Shown here piece by piece: positions 17,131 through 27,198 of a stretch of 64,000 bases of DNA. Both the position numbers and the translations under genes were made by a program. The notes beneath the pieces are model-generated. The model ran no database searches. It was given only the letters and a program-made list of their open reading frames with translations, and was not told the origin of the DNA. How positions within the stretch are numbered: position 1 is the first letter of the stretch; each line of letters begins with the position of its first letter. This DNA is from Methanohalophilus portucalensis (GTDB taxonomy: Archaea; Halobacteriota; Methanosarcinia; Methanosarcinales; Methanosarcinaceae), in the NCBI RefSeq assembly GCF_002761295.1, contig NZ_CP017881.1:1165069-1229068 (forward strand), written 5' to 3'.

Positions 17131-19362
17131 TCAAATATATCCTGTAAATGATCCTGCGTCTGTCTTGCGGATTGATCCGCCCTTTAATTTTTCTTGAACC
17201 CGGTTATAGAACTCTATCATGTCCTCATTGACCGTTGGCTTTACTTTTTCCATAGCTGAAAGGAAATGTCTTTTGCTAACCTTTTCATTATCGAAATTTT
17301 CTCTCAGGGATAACATTGCTGCTTCCCTGCATATGGACTCTATATCTGATCCAACATAGCCTTCAGTCATTGCGGCAAGTTCCTTTATGTCAACATCACT
17401 ATCCAGGGGTATACCCATTGTGTGGATCCGGAATATTCTTTCCCTGCCATCGGCGGGGGCGGCTCCTACCATTACAAGCCTGTCAAATCTTCCTGATCGC
17501 AGTAATGCCGGATCAATAAGGTCAGGCCTGTTGGTGGCCGCAATAACAACCACTTCATTCAGGGGTTCAAGTCCATCCATCTCGGTAAGCATCTGATTGA
17601 CAACCTGTTCGGAAACCCGGCTGCCTACATCACTGCCACCCTGTCTTGTCGAAGAGATAGCATCGATCTCGTCAAAGAATATTATGCAGGGTGCAACCTG
17701 TCGTGCTTTTTTGAAAGTATCACGAATTGCTTTTTCAGATTCCCCAACGTATTTGGACAATATCTGGGGGCCTTTGACACTGATGAAATTGGCATTAGCT
17801 TCGTTTGCCACAGCTTTGGCAAGCAGGGTTTTGCCTGTCCCCGGAGGACCATATAAAAGTATTCCTGTTGGAGGTTTAATGCCCATCTGACTTATTTTAT
17901 CAGGCCATTTAAGCGGCCATTCGACTGCTTCGCTGATATCTTTTCTGGCCATGTCCAGCCCGCCAACATCATCCCATCCCACAGACGGTATTTCGACCAT
18001 GACTTCCCTCATTGCCGAGGGCTCAATTTCCTTTAGGGCTTCCTCGAAGTCATCGGGCGTGACTTCCAGTTTATCGAGTATTTCCTGTGGAATTTCCTCT
18101 TCATCGAGATTGATGTCGGGAAGCAATCTCCTCAGTGCCCTCATAGAGGCTTCCTGTACAAGGGCTAATAGATCGGCTCCCACAAAACCCTGGGTATATT
18201 CTGCCAGGTGTTCAAAATATTCTTCATCGATATTTTCGTTAAGTGGCATTCCACGAGTGTGGATCTGGAGTATTTCGAGCCTGTCTTCACTATCCGGAAC
18301 ACCTATTTCAATTTCCCTGTCAAATCTGCCAGGGCGGCGCAGGGCCGGGTCAATAGAATCAAGCCTGTTTGTGGCTGCAATTACAACTACCTGTTTACGT
18401 TCATCCATTCCGTCCATCAGGGTGAGAAGCTGGGCTACAACCCTTCTTTCTACTTCTCCGGTAACATCTTCCCTTTTTGGAGCAATGGAATCTACTTCGT
18501 CAACAAATATTATTGAAGGTGCATTCTCCGCAGCTTCATCAAATATTTTTCGCAGCCTTTCCTCACTTTCACCATAATATTTTCCCATTATTTCGGGGCC
18601 GGCAATGTTGATGAAATAGGCGTTAGATTCGCTGGCAACTGCTCTTGCTATCAGGGTTTTCCCTGTGCCGGGGGGTCCGTAGAGGATAACACCCTTTGGT
18701 GGGTCTATATTAAGACGCAGGAAAAGCTCGTGATGTTTCAACGGAAGTTCTATCATTTCACGTACCCGTTGAATTTCGGTTCTAAGCCCGCCGATATCCT
18801 CGTAGTTGATACCTCTGGCAGCTCCCTCATAACCCACTACAGGTTTCTGCTGGAGCTGGATCTCAGTATTTTCATTGATGATAAGTATGCCATCAGATGG
18901 CTCGGTTTCAACAGCTATTAGGGGAATGGCCTGACTGCCCGGGGTGGTTTGCCCCATGGAACTGATTATAGGAATAATGTCACCTTTTACAAGGGGACGT
19001 TTCAGGATATTATGTTTGATAACGGCACTTGTATTGTCACCAAACTCCATGACGATTCCCTCTGGAGGTGCAAGGAGTACTTTTTCTGCGGGTATTGGCT
19101 CTGCCTTACTAAGTGTTATCCTCTCACCAATCCCCACTTCTGCATTCTGTCGTGTATAACCATCTATACGGGCAATTCCCTGTCCCCAATCCTGCCTGTC
19201 AGCACGCCATACCTTTGCCGTAGTTTGGCGCTTTCCTTCGATTAGGACAATGTCTCCGGGGGAAAGCTGCAGGCTCAGGAGGGTACTCGGATCAAGTCGT
19301 ATTATACCCCTGCCAAAATCGATAGGATGCGCTTTCTCCACTTTTATCTGTAACTCTTCCAT
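17131..19362 (-). CDS. cdc48: Cdc48/VAT-type AAA+ unfoldase
   Basis: The 743-residue protein has the N-domain (double-psi barrel, about residues 1-185) and two AAA modules. D1 has [15 protein letters not shown] and [17 protein letters not shown]2 has [18 protein letters not shown] and [15 protein letters not shown]. Both contain arginine-finger regions ([12 protein letters not shown] and [12 protein letters not shown]). It unfolds proteins for the proteasome. The C-terminus ends SFTGYI, with a penultimate Tyr but without a fully canonical HbYX motif. Confidence 0.95.
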   Translation of the reverse strand: MEELQIKVEKAHPIDFGRGIIRLDPSTLLSLQLSPGDIVLIEGKRQTTAKVWRADRQDWGQGIARIDGYTRQNAEVGIGERITLSKAEPIPAEKVLLAPPEGIVMEFGDNTSAVIKHNILKRPLVKGDIIPIISSMGQTTPGSQAIPLIAVETEPSDGILIINENTEIQLQQKPVVGYEGAARGINYEDIGGLRTEIQRVREMIELPLKHHELFLRLNIDPPKGVILYGPPGTGKTLIARAVASESNAYFINIAGPEIMGKYYGESEERLRKIFDEAAENAPSIIFVDEVDSIAPKREDVTGEVERRVVAQLLTLMDGMDERKQVVVIAATNRLDSIDPALRRPGRFDREIEIGVPDSEDRLEILQIHTRGMPLNENIDEEYFEHLAEYTQGFVGADLLALVQEASMRALRRLLPDINLDEEEIPQEILDKLEVTPDDFEEALKEIEPSAMREVMVEIPSVGWDDVGGLDMARKDISEAVEWPLKWPDKISQMGIKPPTGILLYGPPGTGKTLLAKAVANEANANFISVKGPQILSKYVGESEKAIRDTFKKARQVAPCIIFFDEIDAISSTRQGGSDVGSRVSEQVVNQMLTEMDGLEPLNEVVVIAATNRPDLIDPALLRSGRFDRLVMVGAAPADGRERIFRIHTMGIPLDSDVDIKELAAMTEGYVGSDIESICREAAMLSLRENFDNEKVSKRHFLSAMEKVKPTVNEDMIEFYNRVQEKLKGGSIRKTDAGSFTGYI

Positions 19363-19526
19363 TTAGTTCATCCCGAAAATATGTTGTACTGATATGTCTA
19401 TCTTATTAAATTCCCAAATGATATATATTTATGGTACTGCCCCTGTTTTTTCTTCTTGCAAAGGTTTGATATAGGGGAAGTGTATTTATTAATTTGTGCC
19501 TTCTAGAAAGGCTAATTTAAATAAGG

Positions 19527-19742
19527 ATGTGTATTAGTTTGTTCGAACGTGTTGAATCAAGTGCTCCGGTAGAAACTGGAGAAACCTACGATGTTGTGAT
19601 TGAAGATATTGCCAAGAAAGGCGACGGAATTGCTCGTATTGACGGTTTTGTCATTTTTGTGCCCGAAACAGAAGTGGGCGATGAACTTTCAATTAAGGTA
19701 ACCAAAGTCCTTTCGAAATTCGCTTTTGGAGAAGTAGTCTGA
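19527..19742 (+). CDS. TRAM-domain small RNA-binding protein
   Basis: The 71-residue protein is one TRAM domain: TYDVVIEDIAKKGDGIARIDGFVIFVPE (in pieces TYDVVIEDIAKKGDGIA, RIDGFVIFVP) then GDELSIKVTKVLSKFAFGEVV. Stand-alone TRAM proteins of methanogens act as cold-induced RNA chaperones. The start could be ATG 19527 or TTG 19539 (LFERV), which is better spaced from AAGG at 19522. Confidence 0.88.
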   Translation: MCISLFERVESSAPVETGETYDVVIEDIAKKGDGIARIDGFVIFVPETEVGDELSIKVTKVLSKFAFGEVV

Positions 19743-19895
19743 AATTTCTATTTCACAAACCGGCAGGCAACTGCCTGTCATCTATTTTTTATCCTGTTTT
19801 TATCAAAGTAACGTTTCAGGTTTTGCCTTTTTTGCAACCAGTAAAGTTGTAAGTTTTATTCCATAAAAAAGTACAGGCATGAGCCTGCTTGTAGT

Positions 19896-20075
19896 TCACT
19901 TTTCTTCCCAGACAGCTATGATCTTGTCGATGGCTATGTGGGTGTATTTGTTGTCTTTATTTATTGTCAGCACGCCGTCTGCGCATGCTTCAACGGTTCC
20001 TTTAAAGGTATCGGGGCCGCCACAATAGATATCAAGTTCGGTTCCAAGGTAATGTTCTACTATGAAAGATTGCAT
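19896..20075 (-). CDS. 59-residue Sm-like small protein
   Basis: A short gene easily missed. It begins MQSFIVEHYLGTELDIYCGG and continues PDTFKGTVEACADGVLTINK, then KYTHIAIDKIIAVWEEK. The strand pattern (E-LDI--G---F-G-V---DGVL-I) resembles an Lsm/Sm-like barrel conserved in methanogens. A strong ribosome site, AAGGAGGT, lies 6 bp before the ATG. The function is unknown; RNA or ribosome binding is only a guess from the fold-like pattern. Confidence 0.75.
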   Translation of the reverse strand: MQSFIVEHYLGTELDIYCGGPDTFKGTVEACADGVLTINKDNKYTHIAIDKIIAVWEEK

Positions 20076-20251
20076 GAATTGACCTCCTTTTTGATAATTT
20101 ACCTATGTTTTGAATGTTAATATTTTTTACGGGTTAAAGGCGATTTTCCCTCATTTTGTCTGTCCTGTTCTCACTTGAAATATGGACTTTATGGCCAGCT
20201 ACCTAAAATATATATATAAGTCTCCGCATATTGAAAACCGGTAGGTCGGAT

Positions 20252-21298
20252 ATGTATTCTTTCATCCAGCTTTTGCTCTCTGAAATTATATCCTGTTTCA
20301 GCGGACAATGTTTATCTCAATATATAATGACAATCGTAATGATTCCATTACTATTTCTTATGGTTACTGTTGGGTATGTTTTTTTTGTACCTGTCAAAAA
20401 CAGGCGTCCTGAATTCAGCAGTATGAAAGGATTTTTCCATTTTGTGGTGGATGTTGCTATTTATGCCATTCCCATGCTAATCGTTTTTGCACTTGTGCAT
20501 ATGCAAACAACTGCTGCCACATTACTTGGAATCCCGGCAAACCAAAATTATGCTCGCTACATCATGATCCTGGAAGGTAATGCAGTAAGCCTGATCCAGG
20601 AAATTGCTACTCCTCTGCTAACTTATGTAAGCGGTTTTTTTTACCTTTTAATGTTTCCTTTCTTAATGGTATTCACGTTCCTGCTTTTGGTTTATCTGCA
20701 AAGGCACAAAGCCATTCAGGAATTTGTGGTGGCTTTCATCCTGATTTATATGCTGGCATTTCCGTTCTACGTATTGTTCCCTGTTCATGTGACCGGTTAT
20801 ACCCTTTCAGGTGTCAGTCCGCTTCTTTATAATTTGAGCCCCCTCATAGCTGAAGGTGTGCGTATTGTAGATCCTGAATTGAACAATTGTTTCCCGAGTC
20901 TCCATGCGGCTCTTTCGGTAATGGCTATGATAATGGTCCTGCATAATGTGAAATCCCGCAGATATCAGGCCTTTGCCGTTATTAACACAGCAACAATTCT
21001 TTTTACAATTCTCTATCTGGGGATTCACTGGCTGAGCGATCTTATAGCAGGTACATTGCTTGCGATTGTATGTTGTATGATTGCTTTTCGCTACAGTGAG
21101 CAATTTTTTGCCATTTATCGCTGGATTGTGGCCATGATAGCCTGGAAATTAAAAGGTCCGGCACTGCCCTGCGTGGGGTGTAACAGACGTATCAATTTTG
21201 ATTCGGTTATGCAATGTGATTATTGTGGTACTGAATATAACATCAAATCCCGTGTGGGATCATTGTTAAAACGCTTCAGAAAGCGTTTTTCTTCATAA
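20252..21298 (+). CDS. PAP2-family membrane phosphatase with C-terminal zinc ribbon
   Basis: The protein has about 7-8 transmembrane segments and the PAP2 catalytic motifs CFPSLHAALSV (domain 2) and GIHWLSDLIAGT (domain 3) in its C-terminal half, the arrangement of the PAP2_3/inositol-phosphoryl-transferase-like group. It probably acts on lipid phosphates at the membrane. The last 45 residues form a soluble zinc ribbon (CVGCNRRI...CDYCGTEY, two CxxC pairs), an unusual addition. ATG 20252 is chosen over TTG 20231. The neighbouring flippase-like and glycosyltransferase genes suggest envelope lipid work. Confidence 0.78.
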   Translation: MYSFIQLLLSEIISCFSGQCLSQYIMTIVMIPLLFLMVTVGYVFFVPVKNRRPEFSSMKGFFHFVVDVAIYAIPMLIVFALVHMQTTAATLLGIPANQNYARYIMILEGNAVSLIQEIATPLLTYVSGFFYLLMFPFLMVFTFLLLVYLQRHKAIQEFVVAFILIYMLAFPFYVLFPVHVTGYTLSGVSPLLYNLSPLIAEGVRIVDPELNNCFPSLHAALSVMAMIMVLHNVKSRRYQAFAVINTATILFTILYLGIHWLSDLIAGTLLAIVCCMIAFRYSEQFFAIYRWIVAMIAWKLKGPALPCVGCNRRINFDSVMQCDYCGTEYNIKSRVGSLLKRFRKRFSS

Positions 21299-21303
21299 TG
21301 GAA

Positions 21304-22365
21304 TTATTTTAAAAGTTCATCGACTTCAACGGTATCCTTGAGTATCTTGAAACTCACAAAGCCGCCGACAAGTAGATTCAGGTAGAATGTCAGTGTCCTC
21401 CATGCCACCACAATGATTCCCAGCATATAAGTGGGCACGAAAACTGAAAACAGTGTGGTTGCCCCTATCTCCGCCACGCCGCTGGAACCGGGTGTTGCAG
21501 GTATAATTATCACAATCATCAGTAGAACCTGTGCCGCATAAACAATGACTGGCGAAGGGTACTGGTTTAGCCCCATCAGAAGTACAGGCAACATGGAAAA
21601 TTCAATGAACCAGAATGCAAATGTGCAGAATATTCCTGCTATTAACCCCACTCTGCCTTCTTTCAGGAAAAAGAAAATACTGTAATGAAACTCTTCAAGT
21701 TCGGTATCAACCTTTTCAGATATATTGCAGAATATGTGTTTCTTATCGTCTCCAAAGAGTCTGCTACACTTATTTATTATCCACTGGAGAAATCTGCGTG
21801 TGTAGTGGGGCTTCCAGATTGCATATAGAAGTATTGCAAGTATGAAAAATAAGAATAATTGGCCAAACATAAGTAAACTGTCAAGTTTGCCGCCTCCAAG
21901 TACTTCTCCAAAGAGGGATAGCGCAAAGGGTGCTGCTGTCAATATTATTATAGCATCCAGTACTCTTTCACCAAGCACGACTGCGGTGGCACTTCCTACA
22001 GGCATCCGGTCACTCTGAAGCAGATGTATCCGTAATGGCTCTCCACCTACAGATGAAGGGGTCATTGCTGCAAGGAACGAGCTGGATATAACAATTTCAA
22101 ATGCCTTTTTGATTTCAAGGTTGTACCCTAGGGCTCCAGCCATTGTTTTAGTCCGGATTCCCCACATAGCAAATCCCAGTAAATGAATGCCAGCAGCTGC
22201 AACAAGGTAAAGTGGGCGAATATTGTGAAGACTCTCCGTAGTTTTAGGATCGATTGTGTAAACGAACACTCCTATTATTGTTACAATACTGATTATTGAA
22301 GAAACAGCAAGCCATTTTGCGAATTTATTCATCCTTTGCACCTGATCTTTTTTGCTGGATGCCAT
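21304..22365 (-). CDS. Flippase-like integral membrane protein (UPF0104 / LPG synthase TM family)
   Basis: The 353-residue protein has about eight hydrophobic segments and the family motifs TPSSVGGEPLRIHLLQ (near residue 100) and IPATPGSSGVAEIGA (near residue 290). These are diagnostic of the membrane domain also found in lysylphosphatidylglycerol synthase. The family is thought to flip or modify lipids. It ends 5 bp from the PAP2 gene on the opposite strand and lies 61 bp after the glycosyltransferase. Confidence 0.85.
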   Translation of the reverse strand: MASSKKDQVQRMNKFAKWLAVSSIISIVTIIGVFVYTIDPKTTESLHNIRPLYLVAAAGIHLLGFAMWGIRTKTMAGALGYNLEIKKAFEIVISSSFLAAMTPSSVGGEPLRIHLLQSDRMPVGSATAVVLGERVLDAIIILTAAPFALSLFGEVLGGGKLDSLLMFGQLFLFFILAILLYAIWKPHYTRRFLQWIINKCSRLFGDDKKHIFCNISEKVDTELEEFHYSIFFFLKEGRVGLIAGIFCTFAFWFIEFSMLPVLLMGLNQYPSPVIVYAAQVLLMIVIIIPATPGSSGVAEIGATTLFSVFVPTYMLGIIVVAWRTLTFYLNLLVGGFVSFKILKDTVEVDELLK

Positions 22366-22426
22366 GCTGGTAACGATTTTGCGGAATCAGCATGCAGAGG
22401 CTATTCTCTAGATGTATATCAGACAT

Positions 22427-23563
22427 TTATAATCTTTGGTATGCCAAATCTTCGAGTATCTTTCTCAGTTTTTCTGGTCCATTTATTTCACCGGCAAGTT
22501 TTTTCATTTGTTCGGTTTTATCCCTATACTTGCCGTTTACGGCTTCTCTGACAGATTCAAGTATTTCAGAAGCTGAAGCCTTGTAATCCATCTGTTTTCC
22601 ACATCCTTTAGCTTCAAGTCCCTCTGCATTATTTTGCTGTTCGCTATGCCCCCTGTCAGGGAATGACAACATTGGCACACCATAGGCAAGAGCCTCCATC
22701 ATCGTTGTATGGCCACCAGGGGCAATTGCCAGGTCGCAGCTTTTAAGATAGGGGAACTGGTCGGGAATAAATGGTAGAAGTTCTGCATTATCAGGAAGTG
22801 GGGGTAGTTCTTCTTTATCAAGGCCCGGGCCTGAGAGTAGTGTATAGTTGATATTGCTATCCATACTGGCAGCTTCGATTATTCTACGAAAAATAGGTGC
22901 CCTGTAACCAAAACCACCTATAAGGGAAAGGACATGAGGTCTGGGCAGATTCTGTGCTATCACATCTCCATAATTTCTGGCGGGCAGAGGGCCCGTGTAT
23001 TCCACTTTAGAGGTAGAGTCATCTTCAAAGTTGAGATTCAGGTCACAGATCGTATTGGGTTGTGGATAATCGGGTATGATCGTCCTATCCACGCGTTTGA
23101 AAATTCCGTTGTAGAATTCTTTCGCAATTACTCCCAGTCCCTGAAACAAATAATTCTCCTGAAAGAATATTTCCATATTGGATTGGTTAACCATCAATGC
23201 AACAGGTATCTTTCTTCTCAGGGCTGCTATAGTTCCAAGGTAATAACTGTCCGAAAGAATTACGTCCGGTTTTTCTTCATCAACAAGCTTTTGAACATTG
23301 AAAAGGCCGGGTACCTGTCCCAACTTAATACTTTCCTTTATGGATTTTCCCAGGTTAAGAGAGCCTTTCTCTCCCACAAGTCGAATTTCGGCAGGCACCT
23401 CTCTTACATTCATTCCATGTTCGGCCAGAAACTGTGAGGAATAGCCATAAGCACCACAGGTGACTTCATGTCCTGCCCTGGATAATTCCCTGCCGGCTGC
23501 AAGGCACCTGCCTGTATGGCCAAGCCCCTCCCCACAAACGAATATGAGTATCTTGAGTGACAT
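22427..23563 (-). CDS. GT28/MurG-like glycosyltransferase
   Basis: The 378-residue GT-B protein starts ILIFVCGEGLGHTGRCLAAG, the nucleotide-sugar transferase N-terminus. The C-terminal donor site is APGGHTTMMEALAYGVPML followed by SFPDRGHSEQQNNAEGLEAKG. It resembles the archaeal MJ1255 group. Substrate is not evident; the adjacent flippase-like gene suggests glycolipid or surface glycan synthesis at the membrane. Confidence 0.82.
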   Translation of the reverse strand: MSLKILIFVCGEGLGHTGRCLAAGRELSRAGHEVTCGAYGYSSQFLAEHGMNVREVPAEIRLVGEKGSLNLGKSIKESIKLGQVPGLFNVQKLVDEEKPDVILSDSYYLGTIAALRRKIPVALMVNQSNMEIFFQENYLFQGLGVIAKEFYNGIFKRVDRTIIPDYPQPNTICDLNLNFEDDSTSKVEYTGPLPARNYGDVIAQNLPRPHVLSLIGGFGYRAPIFRRIIEAASMDSNINYTLLSGPGLDKEELPPLPDNAELLPFIPDQFPYLKSCDLAIAPGGHTTMMEALAYGVPMLSFPDRGHSEQQNNAEGLEAKGCGKQMDYKASASEILESVREAVNGKYRDKTEQMKKLAGEINGPEKLRKILEDLAYQRL

Positions 23564-23613
23564 ATTTATGGATTAATCTTTTTACTGGTAATATGTTCTA
23601 TTAATGTCATTCT

Positions 23614-24036
23614 TCACAATTTTTCCGCAGGTGGCGTTGTGTTGAGTTTGACATACTTGACACCTTTCAGGGAAATGAGATTTTCATCAAGTTTCTTTAT
23701 TTTCTCCCCGTCCCCGTCAAAGATTATGATTTCCATACAGTTCTCAGGGTCAAGATGTATATGGATTGAAGTTTTAATAAGGTCTGTGTAGCCATGTTGT
23801 GCGTCTGCAATGGCATTGGATAACCCTCTTTTTGTATGATCATAGATCAGGGTTATTGTACCAACTCTCCTGCCACTAATATCGCCCATCCATTCATGAT
23901 AATTTATATAACTTCGAATAGCATCTCTTATTCCTTCAGACCGGGATGAGTAACCACGCTGCTCTATAATGGAATCAAACTTTTCCAGCAGGTTATTGGG
24001 CAGGGAAACTCCGATTCGCATAAGTTCTTGTTCCAT
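23614..24036 (-). CDS. nikR: Nickel-responsive regulator NikR
   Basis: The 140-residue protein has an N-terminal ribbon-helix-helix domain ([34 protein letters not shown]) and a C-terminal ACT-like nickel domain. Nickel ligands are visible: His in YDHTKRG, and HIHLDPENC giving the His-x-His-x5-Cys pattern. It represses nickel uptake when Ni is replete. No nickel transporter lies nearby. It is divergent from purC; no clear NikR box was identified between them. Confidence 0.93.
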   Translation of the reverse strand: MEQELMRIGVSLPNNLLEKFDSIIEQRGYSSRSEGIRDAIRSYINYHEWMGDISGRRVGTITLIYDHTKRGLSNAIADAQHGYTDLIKTSIHIHLDPENCMEIIIFDGDGEKIKKLDENLISLKGVKYVKLNTTPPAEKL

Positions 24037-24172
24037 GTTATCACCTTTATTTCAATTGTTTTGCGTATTAATAATATTTTGTGTTACTTTGAGTTGTTAT
24101 ATATTGTACTATGTGTAAACGGTGTGATAGATTTATATTGGATTTTGTGTATCTACTATGGAAGGAGATTGC

Positions 24173-24904
24173 ATGATGCCTAATATCCAGATCAAGGAAG
24201 AACTGTACTCAGGAAAGGCCAAGACCATTTATACAACGAATGATCCGGAAGTACTTGTATCCCATTTCAGGGACAGTCTTACCGCTTTTGATGGCAAGAA
24301 GAAAAGTGAAGCTGAGAAAAAGGGATATTATAATGCCCAGATATCTCGCAAGTTGTTCGAGATGCTTGAGGATGAGGGTATAAATACCCATTATCTTGGG
24401 ATGTTTGACGATGAACGGATGCTTGTGGAAAAAGTGGAAATTATTCCTATTGAGGTGATTCCACGCAACATAGCTGCAGGTTCTATCACCCGGAAATATC
24501 CTTTCAATGAAGGGGACGAATTCAAAGAACCCGTGCTTGTAATGGATTATAAGAGCGATGAATATGGGGATCCCATGCTGAATGAGGACATAGCCCTTGC
24601 CCTTGGGATAGCCACAAGTGAGGATATTGCAAAAATCCGTGAACTTGCTCTGAATATCAATTCCATTCTCAAAACGTACATGGAAAACCAGGGCCTTTTA
24701 CTCGTTGATTTCAAACTTGAGTTTGGTTGGGCAAACGGTGAAATTGTGCTTGCCGACGAAATATCCTGTGATACCTGTCGCTTTTGGGATGCGGGTACTC
24801 GTGAATCCCTGGATAAGGATGTATTCAGGTTTAACAAGGGTGATGTCTCCGGAACCTATGAAAAATTGGCGCGCCGCCTTGTCCCTGAAATATTTGAAAA
24901 TTGA
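24173..24904 (+). CDS. purC: Phosphoribosylaminoimidazole-succinocarboxamide synthase
   Basis: The enzyme joins aspartate to CAIR in purine synthesis. Motifs: [12 protein letters not shown] (ATP site), [39 protein letters not shown] and [13 protein letters not shown]. The start at ATG 24173 is preferred over 24158 because the GGAGA ribosome site lies between them. It is alone on its strand; purL lies 2.7 kb away. Confidence 0.95.
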   Translation: MMPNIQIKEELYSGKAKTIYTTNDPEVLVSHFRDSLTAFDGKKKSEAEKKGYYNAQISRKLFEMLEDEGINTHYLGMFDDERMLVEKVEIIPIEVIPRNIAAGSITRKYPFNEGDEFKEPVLVMDYKSDEYGDPMLNEDIALALGIATSEDIAKIRELALNINSILKTYMENQGLLLVDFKLEFGWANGEIVLADEISCDTCRFWDAGTRESLDKDVFRFNKGDVSGTYEKLARRLVPEIFEN

Positions 24905-25061
24905 ACTGTAAATATTATTGATGGCAGGCTGTTGGATGAATTTTTCAGTCCTGTCTGGTATGTAAGCGGTTGTCTTCATCAATTCAGTCAAATGTCAGGC
25001 ACCGCTGCATCCCATTTTTCTTTTCGAATTCACTTTTATTGCTGCATACCGGCTGTGGATG

Positions 25062-26279
25062 TTATGGCAAAAACCTTGAGAGCGTTGTTTGCTCCTTTAC
25101 ATAAGGCAGAAGCTCTGATTTTTCTCTCCACTGGTAGAAAGGCGTATTGATGCGTGTCTTCATATGCATCAGTGCTTCTTCCAGGGTTTCAAAAGAATCC
25201 GGCTCTGTTGAAAGAGCATTGCGTGCTGCTTCTCTGACAACCCATACTCCCAGGGGTGCCCAGTAATCAGGAGTAATCTCCCTGATTGCAAATACTGCAG
25301 CCTGCTTTCTTATGCTCTCAAGTTTTTCCAGAACCGGCAGCCGGGCTGCATAATATCCTCCTGCCAGGGGTGAGTATCCTTTCTTGCCTGAAGTTCCTTC
25401 CATGTCCTGTCCTATCCAGGCTTTGTCTGCAGACCACACCGTACGTGCCATCCACAACTCCAGCAATTCAAAAGAATAACTCCTGGGTATCAACAGTATT
25501 TCAAAATGGTTTCCAAGATTACCACCGCTGTATAGTTGTATGTCCTTTATTTCAGGGTAATCCAGTAAACCCTTTGCCAGCTCTTTGCCCACCATGTCAT
25601 CTGTGGCGGTAATTGCCCAGCGTGTGGGGACAAGTTTTCTTTCCTGTCCAAGCAATCCGATGGAAAGAAGTCGGGTAATATGTTCACAGCCAACATCATG
25701 GCCATAAAGTTCCAGGGCAGCATCCGTGGCCTTTACATCGGTATCATAGGTCAGGTAGTCAACTTTACCAGGAACCTTCGGGTTTTCTGCGATATCAAAA
25801 CTTTCCATTTTTCCGGCCGGTCCCATCGGTGTGAGTACACCATCGAATTTTTGGGCAGGTTTTAAGGGTTTGCTGAGCAACGCTTCTGTATCCACAGGTT
25901 TGCGGGAAAGTGCCATTTCCTGGGCTTTTTCTATCAGGCGGCTTTTTTCAAATTGTTTTACTTTGACAGTGGTGTTAGCCCGTACCAGCTGGCACCTTTT
26001 TTGTATGATATCGTCTATTCCCATGTCAAGTAGTGCATGAGGGTCCTCCAGCTGTGCAGCGTCCTCACTTTCCAGTAAAGGAGGTATCATGGGTCCGGCA
26101 CTTATCTCGGGATATCCATACCTACCAACAAATACAGCAGGTGGAGATGCTCCAAAAATAGTTTTTTCCCCTTGCTTTTGAGGGGAATATTTGGCGGTGG
26201 CCCTGAACTTTTCAAGTATGGGACACCGCGCTCTTCCGCAAAGTCCTTTCCCTTTACATTCAATACACCGGTTTTTCAA
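25062..26279 (-). CDS. nreA: NreA-type DNA repair protein with PCNA-interaction motif
   Basis: The 405-residue protein starts with a zinc-finger-like CIECKGKGLCGRARCPI and continues IFGASPPAVFVGRYGYP, the Nre family signature. The C-terminus ends QTTLSRFLP, a PIP-box-like Q-x2-L-x2-F motif that in haloarchaeal NreA binds PCNA. The family is linked to repair of DNA damage. It overlaps the upstream HTH gene by 4 bp, so that regulator may control it or simply share its transcript. Confidence 0.9.
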   Translation of the reverse strand: MKNRCIECKGKGLCGRARCPILEKFRATAKYSPQKQGEKTIFGASPPAVFVGRYGYPEISAGPMIPPLLESEDAAQLEDPHALLDMGIDDIIQKRCQLVRANTTVKVKQFEKSRLIEKAQEMALSRKPVDTEALLSKPLKPAQKFDGVLTPMGPAGKMESFDIAENPKVPGKVDYLTYDTDVKATDAALELYGHDVGCEHITRLLSIGLLGQERKLVPTRWAITATDDMVGKELAKGLLDYPEIKDIQLYSGGNLGNHFEILLIPRSYSFELLELWMARTVWSADKAWIGQDMEGTSGKKGYSPLAGGYYAARLPVLEKLESIRKQAAVFAIREITPDYWAPLGVWVVREAARNALSTEPDSFETLEEALMHMKTRINTPFYQWREKSELLPYVKEQTTLSRFLP

Positions 26280-26635
26280 TCATCTTCACCGCACAGGATA
26301 CAATATCCTACTTCTGGTGCATTCTTGTAAAGCCAGCCTGACTTCTGGACATGTTTGCATACTTCACACATACGTTTTACTTTTTGCTTGGGGGTTAGGC
26401 CATCCGTTGCAAGACAGAAGGCAAATTTACGGATTTCTTCATTTGTATTTTCAGAAAATCCTACTTCTGCACCTCTTTTCTCACTGACGTACTGAGATAC
26501 GGCGGCTCTTGACAGGCCCAATAGGTTGGCCACCTGTTGCTGTGTGCACTTATGTTCATTCATAAGCTCACGTGCAAGTACGGCTCTTATGGCTGGCAAT
26601 ACCCTTTGCACCATTATTTCACAGGTAGGTTTCAT
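26276..26635 (-). CDS. HTH regulator with C-terminal Cys motifs
   Basis: The 119-residue protein contains an XRE-like HTH (CTQQQVANLLGLSRAAVSQYVSEKRG, about residues 30-55) and a C-terminal half with CEVCKHV and CILCGEDD, a likely zinc site. It belongs to the archaeal group often annotated as 'transcriptional regulator, XRE-like/COG2522'. It is translationally coupled to nreA. Confidence 0.8.
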   Translation of the reverse strand: MKPTCEIMVQRVLPAIRAVLARELMNEHKCTQQQVANLLGLSRAAVSQYVSEKRGAEVGFSENTNEEIRKFAFCLATDGLTPKQKVKRMCEVCKHVQKSGWLYKNAPEVGYCILCGEDD

Positions 26636-26812
26636 TTAATGGTATCCTCTATGTTAGTTTTATTCAGATGACACTAATCCCTCTCTTTACTGCAGGATAA
26701 GGTGCTATATGTAATTGAAAAGGCCGGCTCAAAAAAGATTTTGTGTTTCTTCCTTTTGCCGGGACAGATGTTTTTCGGATTTCTGTCATTTAATTAGTCA
26801 TTGAAAAAAGTT

Positions 26813-27121
26813 TTAATTCTTGATCTGATCGGGAGAAAACCCTTTCTGGACCAGAACGTCTTTCATCCTTCCAAGATGATTGCCCTGCAACTCTACGGCA
26901 TTGCCACGTACTGTACCACCGCAGGCGAATTTTGATTTGAGGTATGTTGAAAGTTCATGGAGGTCAATTTCATTGGCATCAAAACCTTCTACTACTGTAA
27001 CTTCCTTTCCATACCTTCGCCTGTTTACCTTTACGGTTATTCTCTGTTGCTCTTTGGCCACTTCTTCGCAGATACACAATTCTTTTGGCAATCCGCAAAC
27101 AGAGCACATTTCTGAACTCAT
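26813..27121 (-). CDS. Translation initiation factor aIF1 (SUI1)
   Basis: The 102-residue protein carries the SUI1 fold: [58 protein letters not shown]. It promotes start-codon selection on the 30S subunit. The N-terminus adds a Cys-rich knuckle, [13 protein letters not shown], a possible zinc site. It is divergent from the DUF192 gene with a symmetrical promoter between. Confidence 0.93.
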   Translation of the reverse strand: MSSEMCSVCGLPKELCICEEVAKEQQRITVKVNRRRYGKEVTVVEGFDANEIDLHELSTYLKSKFACGGTVRGNAVELQGNHLGRMKDVLVQKGFSPDQIKN

Positions 27122-27157
27122 CTTCTGGTTTTTCCTCCGAAAATTTAGTATTATGTT

Positions 27158-27180
27158 GTCTGTATAATTTATATACAGAC
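27158..27180. promoter_or_regulatory. Perfect inverted repeat in divergent aIF1/DUF192 promoter
   Basis: GTCTGTATA and TATACAGAC form perfect 9-bp arms around ATTTA. The element contains TATA-like sequence on both strands and lies 18 bp before the DUF192 start, which has no ribosome site and is probably leaderless. It may be a bidirectional core promoter or an operator covering both. Confidence 0.55.
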
Positions 27181-27198
27181 AAATAGAAGTTAAATGCG

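Noticed and set aside
24037-24172. NikR operator between nikR and purC
   Set aside because: No symmetric half-sites of the GTATGA-N16-TCATAC kind or other convincing dyad were found.
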